Assembly (NCBI GenBank): GCA_002633025.1
Contig: NMRB01001354.1
Location: 83,255-147,254, forward strand
Reading direction: 5' to 3'
Source: Notospermus geniculatus
Lineage: Eukaryota; Nemertea; Pilidiophora; Heteronemertea; Lineidae
Length of the DNA: 64,000 nucleotides
Both the position numbers and the translations under genes were made by a program. Shown piece after piece: positions 1 through 11,713 of this stretch (positions within the stretch are counted from its first letter, which is position 1; every line of letters starts with the position of its first letter). Under the pieces are notes generated by a model. The model saw only the letters and a list, made by a program, of their open reading frames with translations, was not told where the DNA came from and did no database searches.

Positions 1-20
1 TTTTTTTTTTTTTTTTTTTT
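1..20. repeat. Poly(T) run at window start
   Basis: Twenty T bases directly at base 1, followed by unremarkable sequence to about 270 with no gene visible. Confidence 0.6.
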
Positions 21-478
21 AGGGGAATATGATCCCCTCTGAAGCTTTTTCTGCACCCCGAAATGCCCAAATCCGCTCCTAAATGCCCTAAAATATCACC
101 ATTAAGTGTTAATTTCTTGCAAAGAGGCTGAAATCAAACAACTTTGTTAGATATGTCGTCCACAAACTTTATGTGAAGTCTCCCTCTTGCGAGTGAAGTC
201 TCCCAAAATTTTGAGGAGGGAGACATTATTTCTCCCTAATTTTAGACCCAAGTGTGAGCCCTGTCTTGACAAAATTAGGTCATCACCATGGGGATTTTGC
301 CCACGGGGATGTGAGAACCAATCATCTGTGACTCTTAAAAAAACCCCGTGGGATGACCTATTTTTGGCAAGATGGCTGCCAGTGAAACTCATCTATAGTA
401 ACTTTGAAACTGGATGAGTCAACTGAATTGGGAACTTACTACTCACTTGTCTAAATACTGCACCCACTAGTCGGACAT

Positions 479-718
479 AATGGGGAACCGGCGTGCCCTA
501 AGGAAGTGGTGGGGAACCACTCAGTTTTGACACAAAAGCGAATGTGTTGCGACGTTGAAAATGTCACTGACGTCGCGCATTGTTCGTGACGTTATGTGCG
601 AAGCGTCATTCAGAATCAATGACATGGCAAATAACGTTGGCTTGACTTTCGACGTCATAGTTTTAACTGAGCTGTTCGTCAGCGCCACGTCACGGATTAG
701 TTCCGCTGGTTCCTCATT
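479..718 (+). mobile_element. GGAACC-family MITE, internally deleted (240 bp)
   Basis: Ends AATGGGGAACCGGCG and CTGGTTCCTCATT form the terminal inverted repeats of a family with longer members at 14933-15373, 17921-18352 and 23606-24039. The central part present in those copies is missing. It occupies the same site, between GACAT and ACATCTTC, as the copy in the right arm but in the opposite orientation relative to ARID1. Confidence 0.8.
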
Positions 719-818
719 ACATCTTCACAAAATTGTACATATCGTCAGTAGTTGTCGGCATGTCAAACATCACGACATACAGACCATACTTATCCATCAT
801 TGCCTCAAATCGTTCCAG

Positions 819-948
819 CAACAACAACAACAGATGAATGCGCACTATCATCCTCCAACAAAGAAAGAGATCACATTCCCGCCAAACTGCATCGAAGCTG
901 TCCAACCTCTTCTCAACAAGAGAAAGAAAATCACGGCAAAAGATGTTG
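819..948 (+). CDS. ARID1: ARID1 exon 16, second copy in left arm of inverted repeat
   Basis: Same 130-nt exon as 14712-14841 with the same splice sites (TTCCAG and GTAAGT) and the same protein sequence, on the opposite strand. The upstream exons of this copy are absent because the window begins at base 1 with a run of 20 T. It could be an allele or a true duplicate; an ARID1 fragment of two terminal exons alone would not make a complete protein. Confidence 0.85.
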
Positions 949-996
949 GTAAGTTGATCATGTCTTGTTTCGTCCACTATGTCAAGTTAGTGTTCT

Positions 997-1115
997 GGGC
1001 CCATATTTATAAAACCTTGCTCGGCCAGTTACTTGCTAAAGTGCCCAGTTTGTACAGGCCTATGCACACAACTAGCAACCAACTTTAGGTAGCAGGGTTT
1101 CATGAATATAGGCCC
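997..1115. mobile_element. Palindromic GGGCCC-TATTCAT repeat (left arm)
   Basis: Begins GGGCCCATATTTATAAAAC and ends TTTCATGAATATAGGCCC, with a near-palindromic body containing AAAGTGCCCAGTTTGTACAG. Homologous copies are at 14546-14663, 40691-40805 and 48033-48151. Lies in intron 16 of the left ARID1 copy. Confidence 0.7.
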
Positions 1116-1366
1116 TGGATGCCATCTCGCTGTGGTATTTTCCCTTAAGCATTTGTCCTATGAGCTGTGTATCACCACTCCAGATCAGGGTGTGGGTAGG
1201 CAACTGAAGTAATAACCTTACTCTACAATACATGTACTTTGTATTCTATAGTACACTGCAGAGCAATTACTCCAATTGACCAGAATCCCTCTGATGACAA
1301 CTGGAGATATTGCCTTCCACCATTAGAGGGCAGAGCAGTCACCAACATTCTTATTCAGGAGGTTAA

Positions 1367-1621
1367 CAGGGTTTCCGCCAGAAAAAATATTTGGGGGGGG
1401 GGCACAATGTTAATTCTGGTGTAATATCTCAGAGTGTTGCGTGTTTTCAATGTTAATCTGGTGAAACATGTTTGAGAAATCGGAAGTGTACAGATCTTTG
1501 TTCGACTGCTGTATCTCTTGAATGAAAATAAGGGCAATTTAAAGACACTGCTCTGAAAAATAAGGGGGGGGGGCAAGCCTCCCTTTAGATCATGAAGGGG
1601 GGTCCTGCCCTGGAAACCCTG
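1367..1621. mobile_element. CAGGGTTTCC-ended MITE (left arm)
   Basis: CAGGGTTTCCGCCAG ... CTGGAAACCCTG, about 255 bp with G-rich internal runs. It sits in the intron just upstream of the terminal ARID1 exon; mirrored at 14047-14301. Confidence 0.65.
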
Positions 1622-1690
1622 GTTCGTAATTTACTTTTGAATGATTCTGATGTGATACCACTCTTTCATCTCCTCTCTTGCGTATTTCAG

Positions 1691-3954
1691 GCCCGGTGGA
1701 GGCTTGGCGTCTGATGATGTCCTTGAAGTCGGGGATGCTGGCGGAATGTACGTGGGCGTTGGATACCCTATCGGTCCTCCTCTACGACGACTCCACCATC
1801 ACGTATTTTGGACTCGCCAAGATGCCCGGGCTCGTCGACTGTCTAATAGAACACTTCAGACAGTGCCTGATGCGCGTGTTTGGCGAGTTCGCCGATCTTG
1901 AAATCGGATACGAGAAGGTGAAAACGTACGAGGATCATGTGAAGGAGAGATTGAATATGGAGCGAGTAGCGAAGAGATTGGAAGAAGAGAAAGCGCGGCA
2001 GGAAAAAGATCGGCCGAGCGACGAGGATGTGGTGGAGTCGTCGGGGGAGACAAACGACACGACTGACCAAGGTGCTACGAGAAGTCACGAGGTTTTCAAA
2101 GTCCCAGAATCGGTGAACAAACCGGGCAACTTTACGCTAAAAACAAAACACGGAAAACCGGTTATTATTGAGGAACATTCCACAGACGAGGACTTAATGT
2201 TAGACGATAAATCCTGGGATGTGCATTCGGGTTTTGATAGCAGCGCGATCCTGTGGGATTACGGCCGAGGCGACATGACAACTCATTTGGTGACTCATAT
2301 GGAGAGCCAAGAAACAAATGGAGTACTTCGCAAATCATTCTTTGGACCAGAAAATAGTGAACATTTAGACACTAAACTCGATGACCCTGTCGAAAGGAAA
2401 GACTTGCCGTCAACGCATGATAGCAAATCGGTGCTCAATGCCTCGCTGGATGCATCCTCTGAGGTAAAAACAGAACCTGTAGCGACCCCAGTGGACAGAA
2501 CTGAAACAAAAAATACCTCAGAATTTGAAAACGTGACAATTAAATCTGAGCCTGTCGATATGGAACAATGTGAATCAAATTGTTCCGATATGCCAAAGTT
2601 AGAAAAGGAAGCAGAGGATCCGGCGGAAACGGCATCGGCGGAGAAGATGAGTTCCTCCGAAAGTCCTGGTTCTTGTTCTGAGAGGTGCTCTGAGGTCATT
2701 GTGAAACGTCAGAAAATGGAAGAAAGTGCGGGAATCGATGCCCCTGATGCTGCCGAAATGAAGTTGGAGCCCTCTGGTGGTGAGGAGGGGAACTCTGATG
2801 CCGATAAAAAGGATTGTACAACGAAATTAGAAATTCATGTTCCTGAAGTCGATCTCTCGTTTTGTAATGATAGTTTCTGCGGGGATGATACGCCTGAAGT
2901 GACACCTGGTGGTATCAAAAGGAAGCGGACCGAGTACGAAGAGGAGTCATATCATCGGGATGAGCCACCGCTTTGCTTGACGACGGCCGGCGATGAGGAG
3001 ATCGCTAAACGATGTATCTCTATCTCAAACATCTTTCGGAGTTTGTCGTTTGTACCAGGGAACGATATCGAGCTGTCAAAACACAGGGGCCTGATATACA
3101 TCTTAGGGAAACTCCTATTGCTTCATCACCATCACCCTGTCCGCTCACGTGTTCCAGCGAGATTTGAACGCGATGATATTGACCTCGATGATTTGGCCGG
3201 TGTGACATTTGGTCAGGAGGAATGGTGGTGGCGCTACCTTAAAATTCTTCGTGAAAACACCATGGTTATCCTTGCCAACATGGCCGGACATTTGGAATTA
3301 GCCATATACCCAGAGGAGTTGTGTTTACCATTGTTAGACGGGCTCCTACACTGGGCTGTGTGCCCCTCGTCAACTGCCCAAGACCCGTTTCCCAATCTCC
3401 CCCCTGTGTCCGTCCTCTCACCACACAGACTTATCCTAGAGACACTCTGTAAACTTTGCATCCACGAAGCTAACGTTGACTTATTACTGGCGACGCCACC
3501 TTTCAGTCGCATTGTAAACTTGTTCAGCATTCTAACCAAGCATCTTGCGGATAAGAAGGACCAAGTGTTGCGGGAGTTTGCTATTGTGTTACTTTCCTAT
3601 CTTGTTCAGGGGGACTCGAGTGCTGCCCGGGCTGTCGCACTTCAGAACCCCAGTATCTCTTTGTTATTAGACTTTGTGGAAACTGCCGAACAAAGCGCGA
3701 TGCAGGTAGCTAGCATGCATGGTGTTGATATGCTCCGCGGAAACCCAGACATGATGGGGACAAGTTTGGACATGTTACGGCGCGCCGCCATGACACTTCT
3801 GCATATCGCTCGAGTGCCAGAAAATCGCAACCTTTTCATTCATCATCAAAATCGTCTCTTGACACTAGTCCTATCTCAAATCTTAGACCAACACGTCGCG
3901 CAGATTCTAGCTGATGTTTTGTACGAGTGCTCACAGGTGGAGCGGAGTCAATGA
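1691..3954 (+). CDS. ARID1: ARID1 terminal exon, second copy in left arm of inverted repeat
   Basis: Encodes the same 754 C-terminal residues as 11714-13977, including the GPVEAWRLMMSLKSG opening and the BAF250_C domain, with an intact TTTCAG acceptor and TGA stop. I found only synonymous nucleotide differences between the copies, so both have been under protein-level constraint until very recently. That is expected of two alleles of one gene and unlikely for an old truncated duplicate. See the palindrome finding for the assembly interpretation. Confidence 0.9.
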
Positions 3955-4873
3955 TCATTATTTCATAAACATGACACTTTTTTACTCGAGGATGAATGCT
4001 GTATATTTGTTGAGGAGATGATGGTGTGAGTACGAGTCCCTAATGTCGTGGATTTAGTCCGACCGTTTCTTGTCATTTCATGGATCACATTGAGGGGACT
4101 TCTTCCGCGATTTTCAATGAAATATTTTGTGACTGTTGGAACCAGTGGTGTTGAATTAAGAGGGAAGTTGTGATGATGAATTCATTTGATTGAATTTGAT
4201 ATGTCAAGGAAAGCCACGATCTCTGGTCAAAAATTCTTGAATCAAAAGTTCTCAATGGAATTTTTTGTGATTTGTAATATTGGTCAAACTTGGAATGTAC
4301 AGATGATATGCTTTTGACCATCATTTTGTGTTTCCGAACTCGATGTTGAGAATCGTAAAGATTTGAGGTACTTCTTTAGGGTTAGACTCGTAGGATAGCA
4401 TACGATTGCTATCTGCTGTTTACTTAAGCTACGGCCCAAACACGCCGAGGGTGATTTCCTCCTCGAGCACGTGTAATCATTCTGGGCATGTGTGATAGGT
4501 TATATAGCAGTGGATGCATTTATGTGGGCAATTGCTGTGTGTGCGAGACTTCGTAAGTCTTTCGCATGACATTTGTATGATTAAATAATGACTTTTTCAT
4601 GCACAGCAACTGAGCACGACAAACTTGATGTATATACAAGGATTTCTACTCACCATGAGCCACATGTGCCACTGGTTGCTGATATATCATGTCATTCTTC
4701 TGTCTTGACACCAGGGGGCACTACTCGCAGACGTTAAGTAGTATATTCCTTCATGGTGACGTCTGTATTCTTGGTTTACGTACAAACTGACTGTGAGACA
4801 TTGAGGTTTAAATCAGGCAAACTCTTAAAATAAATCTAGATGTTATGAAAAAGTGGAATATCTTGCTGCCTTA

Positions 4874-5115
4874 AGCCTAATTCTTACTTCGACGCACGAC
4901 CATCGCCGACGTGCTATCTTGCATTTGACGCCGACCCTATCGTGCGATTTGGTCGGCGTCCGATTGCGTGGCTGTAATTACTTACGGTAAGTCATTTCAT
5001 AACGGGTCGCCGTCACTAAAGTACGCTGGACTATGAATTAATTCCGCGAAGTTGGCGTCGAGATTTGATCGCGCGTCGGACACCGATGGCCTTGCGTCGA
5101 AGTATGAACCAGGCT
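4874..5115. mobile_element. 242-bp TIR MITE with TTA duplication (left arm only)
   Basis: AGCCTAATTCTTACTTCGAC ... GTCGAAGTATGAACCAGGCT, flanked by TTA at 4871-4873 and 5116-5118. The right arm has the empty site (CCTTACTCACGAAG in gene sense). A 3-bp TTA duplication is characteristic of PIF/Harbinger-type elements. A second copy is at 29794-30037. Confidence 0.85.
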
Positions 5116-5962
5116 TTATTCACGAAGGTTTTCTAGGCCTTGTGGACCTGAAACATGGTGGGTATCGACCTCCATCCGACAGTAAAGAAAAAACCCAGTC
5201 TACTTATGGTACTTTGGGAATAAGAGTTCTCGCTTGCGTTGCCAGTGCCAGAGGAGATTTTCGCATTGTTGCAGGTGTTCATGATACTGTAAGTTGGAGT
5301 ATCAACATTAAACCGATAACTGTAACTGACACGGTAACTGTCGCGTCACAGAAGGAATATACTGCCAAGCAACTGCTCGTTCGTCCCTGGTGTAAAGGGG
5401 GTCATTTTTGTTACCAGAAAACACACGAAGATGTCACGAATGTCTTTAGTTTCTGTAGTATTCTATAAAAGATTATCTTTGATATTATATTATTCGTGCA
5501 AATGCTTTATATCATATTCATGTCTGGATAAAATGAGAAAAAATAAATGTACATACAACATGGTTAAGTATAAAACACGGACTTGACTTTGATCTTTATC
5601 CTGTTGGTGTGTATAAATTGTGGAATGAACCTGAAGAACCACAATGTCTAGCTTTTCTTGGAAAAGATGTCTTCCAGAATTTGTGTTTAATAGAAATTAA
5701 TTCTCATTCGACAGAAATAAGTTCTTGATCAACTATCAAGGTCGATGAAAATAGTGAGGTTTCGCAAATCTGACCACAAATATCGCCTGTTGCAGGAGCA
5801 TCTTTTAGCGTGTGACATTAGACTGAAAGCGTTACAATGCTTATTAAACATTGAAATTTACCTTCTCTAAATTTAACAAGAGTCTTTTGGGCCTTGCGCT
5901 CAGCTGACTACGACCTGCCAAGTCAAGAGAAAAGAAAGACAACTACGAAGAGTTCACCTTTT

Positions 5963-6060
5963 AATGAGGAACCGGCGGAACTAATCCATGACGTGGCGCT
6001 AACGAACAACTCAGTTAAAACTATGACGTCGAAAGTCCATTGAATTTCGAACTTTCACCG
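5963..6060 (-). mobile_element. GGAACC-family MITE fragment (left arm)
   Basis: One terminus (AATGAGGAACCGGCGG) and about 100 bp of family sequence with an internal deletion; the other terminus is missing. Mirrored at 9722-9822, so the truncation predates separation of the arms. Confidence 0.6.
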
Positions 6061-7221
6061 CCCGAGGCCACTGTGAGACTGAACCTCGTATATCACATAA
6101 ACTATATTACATATCTTTGATCACACCATTCTTCCAATCCTTGTATATGGTACATATGATAGACGAACTCATGCAGGTATGAATGTTAGATTCGATGCGC
6201 TTCTTCTGGAATTGTGCTCTAAAGTAGCAAAATTTTCACCAAATTTCAACGACAGGGATCTGACGCGATGTAAACCCCTGTTCCCGAGATATTTGTGCCA
6301 CTTATTTCCTCTTCTCTGAACCTTCTTGCACCACAAAAAAGGGATATTTTAACCCCTTCCCACCCAGTGGGTCTAATACGATATCTATCTCGATTCACCA
6401 AACATTGTTGGCCTTCTATCTATAGATCCGTACGGAATCTAAAAAGGATGAAAGACAACCATTTTGATGTCTATTGCCATAAAGACATCAAACCCCTAAA
6501 GCAACCACTTGGGCACACACTGGTGCTTGTCCGATGAGTTCCAGTTTTTCTCACCAGATGGCTCTTATCACCCAAATTTCCATGTTAAAATAATTTTTCT
6601 AATCAAATTTGGGTTGGTGGCCGTAGCATACAACAATCCACTAGCCCTGAGCCCAAATTAGTGAAGAACGACCAATTCATAAATATGCCAGGGCTTGATA
6701 AACCTGTTGGTTACATCCCTGTACATATGTACAGTTAGTCTATCTAAATGTACAGCAGATACCCGAGAGACAGATTGTGCGCAAGGGGGCTGGCTGCTAA
6801 ATGTTCCATATCACAAGAACTACTGAATGGAATCATATGGAATTTTCACACATCATGGAGAAGACCCATAGCTATCATATAAAACAATTGGAGAAAGTTG
6901 CATTGAAAATTTCTTTGGATATCACGTTTTTCTCCGAATGTCGTAAACCAAGTGGTTGCTTTAGGGGTTTGATGTCTTTATGCTATTGCCTTTATTCAAT
7001 AAGAAATAAACGGTATGTCTCAGCCACTATGTACATTGTAAAAAATAAACCTCTGTGGTATCCACTATGTACATTGTAAAAAATAAACCTCTGTGGTATC
7101 CAGCAATTTATGATAAAAATTTGTGATAAAAAATACTCTGGGGAAAAACAACAAGTATCAGCAACAATCAACAATAGATATCTCTACAAACACAGGCCTT
7201 AAAACGCTCTACTGGCTTCAT

Positions 7222-7363
7222 GTAAAGCTAAAAACAGATAGATGCCTTTCATGCTCCGTTGCAGCAACAATAGGGATGTTTTTAAAGTCGACTGACCCGG
7301 CTGAATGATGAGACGAGCAGCATTGAGTCAGTCAACTTTAAAAACACCCCTACCGTTGCCGCA
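7222..7363. mobile_element. Truncated palindromic MITE at the N of the left arm
   Basis: Same element as 8246-8431 but missing its distal end: the sequence stops at CCGTTGCCGCAC and is followed by N. An assembly break inside a perfect hairpin is a likely cause. Confidence 0.75.
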
Positions 7364-7624
7364 CNATCGAGTCCAAGTGCACAGTTGGGTTTGTGCATAC
7401 GCTAGCTTGTTGTTTTTAAGATGTTGATGCACATGAAAATGAGCAATGACCAAAGTCACAGATGATTTTACTATAGCGATGTTATGTAGTATGGTTCATG
7501 CTGATCAAATGTTACGAGCGTGGGCGAATTAACTGACGGTTTCACTTGAGCTTCCTGTCGGTCAGTACCGCGGTAGGCATTCCACATGTTCCTGGGTGAG
7601 TGTGTTACTGTATGACCTCGGCTC

Positions 7625-7738
7625 TGGGGCCATATTCACGAAGCCTTCGCGACTTTGCGTGCACGCAAGTCTATTGTTCTCTGACTGCCTAACAATAGAT
7701 TTGTGTGCATGCAGAGTTCCGAAGGCTTCATTTTGTTG
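7625..7738. mobile_element. Palindromic repeat with GGGGCCATATTCACGAA tip (palindrome spacer)
   Basis: Left tip GGGGCCATATTCACGAAGCC; inner arms TGCACGCAAGTCTATTGTT and AACAATAGATTTGTGTGCA; right end CGAAGGCTTCATTTTG is degenerate. Present only in the spacer. Confidence 0.55.
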
Positions 7739-7763
7739 GAAATGTCACTAGCTCCATGCCCTA

Positions 7764-8141
7764 TAAACTCCCTACGCAGTTGTGTACCGCGCCCCCTTCG
7801 GTTTACCCGCTCTCCACAACTGCTTTACTTCGTGGAAGTCGCCGCGGTTGATCAACAGATGGCGTCTGGGCCTGGCGCGAGTTTTACAGCCTATCAGCAC
7901 GCTGCTTTCAGAACTGGTTGGCTTGTTGGCAACAGATGTTCTTGTGCTACCATGGCTACGAATCGCTCGGCCAATGAAAAAGTGTCTCAGGCCAGCTTGG
8001 TTACCGGTTGCTCGGTGCTCTCATTGGTCGACTCTCTCAGCGCCATCTGTTGACCGAACGCAGCGAATCTTACGAAGTTAAGCAGTTGTGGAGAGCGAGT
8101 AAACTGAAGGGGGCGCGATACACAACTGCGTAGGGAGTTTA
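7764..8141. mobile_element. 378-bp TIR element with 9-bp target duplication
   Basis: Both ends read TAAACTCCCTACGCAGTTGTG (first 20 bases identical), with inverted repeats about 70 bp long and weaker pairing to about 100 bp. The flanks CATGCCCTA at 7755-7763 and 8142-8150 are a perfect 9-bp direct repeat. Long TIRs and a 9-bp duplication fit a Mutator-like or Merlin-like non-autonomous element (inference). No transposase ORF. Confidence 0.88.
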
Positions 8142-8245
8142 CATGCCCTAGTGCTTGTCCATTTTAGGTATATGCCTATCCGTGTAATTCATGTACATTA
8201 TGAATGCAACAATGAATCGCAATGTCAATTAAAATAAGTGCCATT

Positions 8246-8431
8246 GTAAAGCTAAAAACAGATATACCGGTATGCGTTTCGTGCTCCGGTGCGGCAACGG
8301 TAGGGGTGTTTTTAAAGTTGACTGACTCAATGCTGCTCGTCTCATCATTCAGCCGGGTCAGTCGACTTTAAAAACATCCCTATTGTTGCTGCAACGGAGC
8401 ATGAAAGGCATCTATCTGTTTTTAGCTTTAC
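8246..8431. mobile_element. 186-bp palindromic MITE at the inner edge of the right arm
   Basis: GTAAAGCTAAAAACAGATA ... TATCTGTTTTTAGCTTTAC, with a second inner stem (GCAACGGTAGGGGTGTTTTT and its complement). The left-arm equivalent starts near 7222 and is cut at base 7363 by the N. Confidence 0.8.
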
Positions 8432-9721
8432 ATGAAGCCAGTAGAGCGTATTAAGGCCTGTGTTTGTAGAGATATCTATTGTTGATTGTTGCTGATACTT
8501 GTTGTTTTTCCCCAGAGTATTTTTTATCACAAATTTTTATCATAAATTGCTGGATACCACAGAGGTTTATTTTTTACAATGTACATAGTGGATACCACAG
8601 AGGTTTATTTTTTACAATGTACATAGTGGCTGAGACATACCGTTTATTTCTTATTGAATAAAGGCAATAGCATAAAGACATCAAACCCCTAAAGCAACCA
8701 CTTGGTTTACGACATTTGGAGAAAAACGTGATATCCAAAGAAATTTTCAATGCAACTTTCTCCAATTGTTTTATATGATAGCTATGGGTCTTCTCCATGA
8801 TGTGTGAAAATTCCATACGATTCCATTCAGTAGTTCTTGTGATATGGAACATTTAGCAGCCAGCCCCCTTGCGCACAATCTGTCTCTCGGGTATCTGCTG
8901 TACATTTAGATAGACTAACTGTACATATGTACAGGGATGTAACCAACAGGTTTATCAAGCCCTGGCATATTTATGAATTGGTCGTTCTTCACTAATTTGG
9001 GCTCAGGGCTAGTGGATTGTTGTATGCTACGGCCACCAACCCAAATTTGATTAGAAAAATTATTTTAACATGGAAATTTGGGTGATAAGAGCCATCTGGT
9101 GAGAAAAACTGGAACTCATCGGACAAGCACCAGTGTGTGCCCAAGTGGTTGCTTTAGGGGTTTGATGTCTTTATGGCAATAGACATTAAAATGGTCGTCT
9201 TTCATCCTTTTTAGATTCCGTACGGATCTATAGATAGAAGGCCAACAATGTTTGGTGAATCGAGATAGATATCGTATTAGACCCACTGGGTGGGAAGGGG
9301 TTAAAATATCCCTTTTTTGTGGCGCAAGAAGGTTCAGAGAAGAGGAAATAAGTGGCACAAATATCTCGGGAACTGGCCAACATATCAATATTAAAACCGG
9401 TTACCATAACCATGTAGATTCTCAGCAATATGATAGATGAACTCATTGTAGGTATGAATGTTCGATTCGATGCGCTTCTGGAATTGCGCTAACCCTCATG
9501 AGGGGTTTACATCGCGTCAGATCCCTGTTGTTGAAATTTGGTGAAAATTTTGCTACTTTAGAGCACAATTCCAGAAGAAGCGCATCGAATCTAACATTCA
9601 TACCTGCATGAGTTTGCCTATCATATGTACCATATTTTATTTACAAGGATTGGAAGAATGGTGTGATCAAAGATATGTAATATAGTTATGTGCTATACGA
9701 GGTTCAGTCTCACAGTGGCCT

Positions 9722-9822
9722 CGGGCGGTGAAAGTTCGAAATTCAATGGACTTTCGACGTCAGTTTTAACTGAGTTGTTCGTCAGCGCTACGTCATGGAT
9801 TAGTTCCGCCGGTTCCTCATTA
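9722..9822 (+). mobile_element. GGAACC-family MITE fragment (right arm)
   Basis: Mirror of 5963-6060, ending CCGGTTCCTCATT, with the same internal deletion. Confidence 0.6.
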
Positions 9823-10582
9823 AAAGGTGAACTCTTCGTAGTTGTCTTTCTTTTCTCTTGACTTGGCAGGTCGTAGTCAGCTGAGCGCAAGGCCCAAAAG
9901 CCTTTCGGTCTAATGTCACACGCTAAAAGATGCTCCTGCAACAGGCGATATTTGTGGTCAGATTTGCGAAACCTCACTATTTTCATCGACCTTGATAGTT
10001 GATCAAGAACTTATTTCTGTCGAATGAGAATTAATTTCTATTAAACGCAAATTCTGGAAGACACACCAACAGGATAAAGATCAAAGTCAAGTCCTTGTTT
10101 TATACTTAACCATGTTGTATGTACATTTATTTTTTCTCATTTTATCCAGACATGAATATGATATAAAGCATTTGCACGAATAATATAATATCAAAGATAA
10201 TCTTTTATAGAATACTACAGAAACTAAAGACATTCGTGACATCTTCGTGTGTTTTCTGGTAACAAAAATGACCCCCTTTACACCAGGGACGAACGAGCAG
10301 TCGCTTGGCAGTATATTCCTTCTGTGACACGACAGTTACTGTGTCACAGTTATCGGTTTAATGTTGATACCGAAACTTACAGTATCATGAACACCTGCAA
10401 CGATGCGAAAATCTCCTCTGGCCAACGTAAGCGAAAACTCTTATTCACAAAGTACCATAAGTAGACTGTTTTTTTTCCTTACTGTCGGATGGAGGTTGAT
10501 AAACCCATGTTTCAGGTCCACAAGGCCTGGAGAAACTTCGTGAGTAAGGAGCAAGATATTCCACTTTTTCATAACATCTAGA

Positions 10583-11713
10583 TTTATTTTAAAGCCGCAC
10601 TGTATTGAATTCAGAAAGTGCTTACGTCCTCCGTTAGTGTAGTGTAAAATGTACCTTGCTCTATATGGATACATTAGAGCTTTGCCTGCTGTTTTTTCAA
10701 TGCCGTGCTGAAAACTAAGCATTGATTTTTCAAGTACGTATCATGCAAGCATTTTGGGGACCTTCACGAGGTTATGAGACCTCTACCTACAGTCTCCTTA
10801 CACTTTGAAAATACCGTAAAATTCAATACTGTGAGGTTTTAAGAGTTAGCCTGATTTACCACCTCAGTGTCTCACAGTCAGTTTGTACGTAAACAAAGAA
10901 TACAGACGTGGCCACGAAGGAATATACTACTTTACTTCTGCGAGTAGTGCCCCCTGGTGTCAAGACAGAAGAATGACATGATATATCAGCAACCAGTGGC
11001 ACATGTGGCTCATGGTGAGTAGAAATCCTTGTATATACATCAAGTTTGTCGTGCTCAGTTGCTGTGCATGAAAAAGTCATTATTTAATCATACAAATGTC
11101 ATGCGAAAGACTTACGAAGTCTCGCACACACAGCAATTGCCCACATAAATGCATCCACTGCTATATAACCTATCACACATGCCCAGAATGATTACACGTG
11201 GTCGAGGAGAACATCACCCTCGGCGTGTTTGGGCCGTAGCTTAAGTAAACAGCAGATAGCAATCGTATGCTATCCTACGAGTCTAACCCTAAAGAAATAC
11301 CTCAAATCTTTACGATTCTCAACATCGAGTTCGGAAACACAAAATGATGGTCAAAAGCATATCATCTGTACATTCCAAGTTTGACCAATATTACAAATCA
11401 CAAAAAATTCCATTGAGAACTTTTGATTCAAGAATTTTTGACCAGAGATCGTGGCTTTCCTTGACATATCAAATTCAATCAAATGAATTCATCATCACAA
11501 CTTCCCTCTTAATTCAACACCACTGGTTCCAACAGTCACAAAATATTTCATTGAAAATCGCGGAAGAAGTCCCCTCAATGTGATCCATGAAATGACAAGA
11601 AACGGTCGGACTAAATCCACGACATTAGGGACTCGTACTCACACCATCATCTCCTCAACAAATATACAGCATTCATCCTCGAGTAAAAAAGTGTCATGTT
11701 TATGAAATAATGA
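10583..11713 (-). other. ARID1 3' UTR and possible poly(A) signal
   Basis: Downstream of the stop no coding sequence is visible. The first canonical AATAAA in the transcript sense is at 10588-10583, about 1.1 kb after the stop (mirror: 4829-4834, about 0.88 kb after the left stop). In this arm a 242-bp MITE (10595-10836) separates it from the rest of the UTR. Whether this is the poly(A) site used is inference. Confidence 0.35.
10595..10836. mobile_element. 242-bp MITE in ARID1 3' UTR (right arm only)
   Basis: CCGCACTGTATTGAATTC ... AATTCAATACTGTGAGG, flanked by TTTTAAAG and TTTTAAGA (about 8 bp). The left arm has the undivided site ACTCTTAAAATAAATCTAG. An 8-bp duplication fits a hAT-type element (inference). 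Confidence 0.75.

Larger units (their letters stand above)
270..7363 (+). repeat. Left arm of giant inverted repeat
   Basis: Mirrors 8290-15590 on the opposite strand. Coordinate sums are constant over long stretches (15,668 across the ARID1 exon and UTR; 15,653 near the centre), with steps caused by insertions. The arm ends at a single N (7364), inside a palindromic MITE that is complete in the other arm. Identity is high but with scattered substitutions and several large indels. Confidence 0.9.
7365..8245. other. Spacer between the palindrome arms
   Basis: About 0.9 kb without a partner in the left arm. It holds a GGGGCCATATTC-type palindromic repeat (about 7625-7738) and a complete 378-bp TIR element (7764-8141). 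No gene is visible; the overlapping small ORFs lie in the TIR element. Confidence 0.6.

Noticed and set aside
555-1088. 177-codon + strand ORF in the left arm
   Set aside because: It runs from a MITE through intron and exon 16 into a palindromic repeat; only the exon 16 part (819-948) is real coding.
819-3954. A second complete ARID1 gene
   Set aside because: Only the last two exons lie in the left arm; upstream sequence is outside the window, so completeness cannot be claimed.
5052-5468. 138-codon + strand ORF in the left arm
   Set aside because: It begins within the 242-bp MITE and is broken in the right arm, where the element is absent; no protein resemblance.
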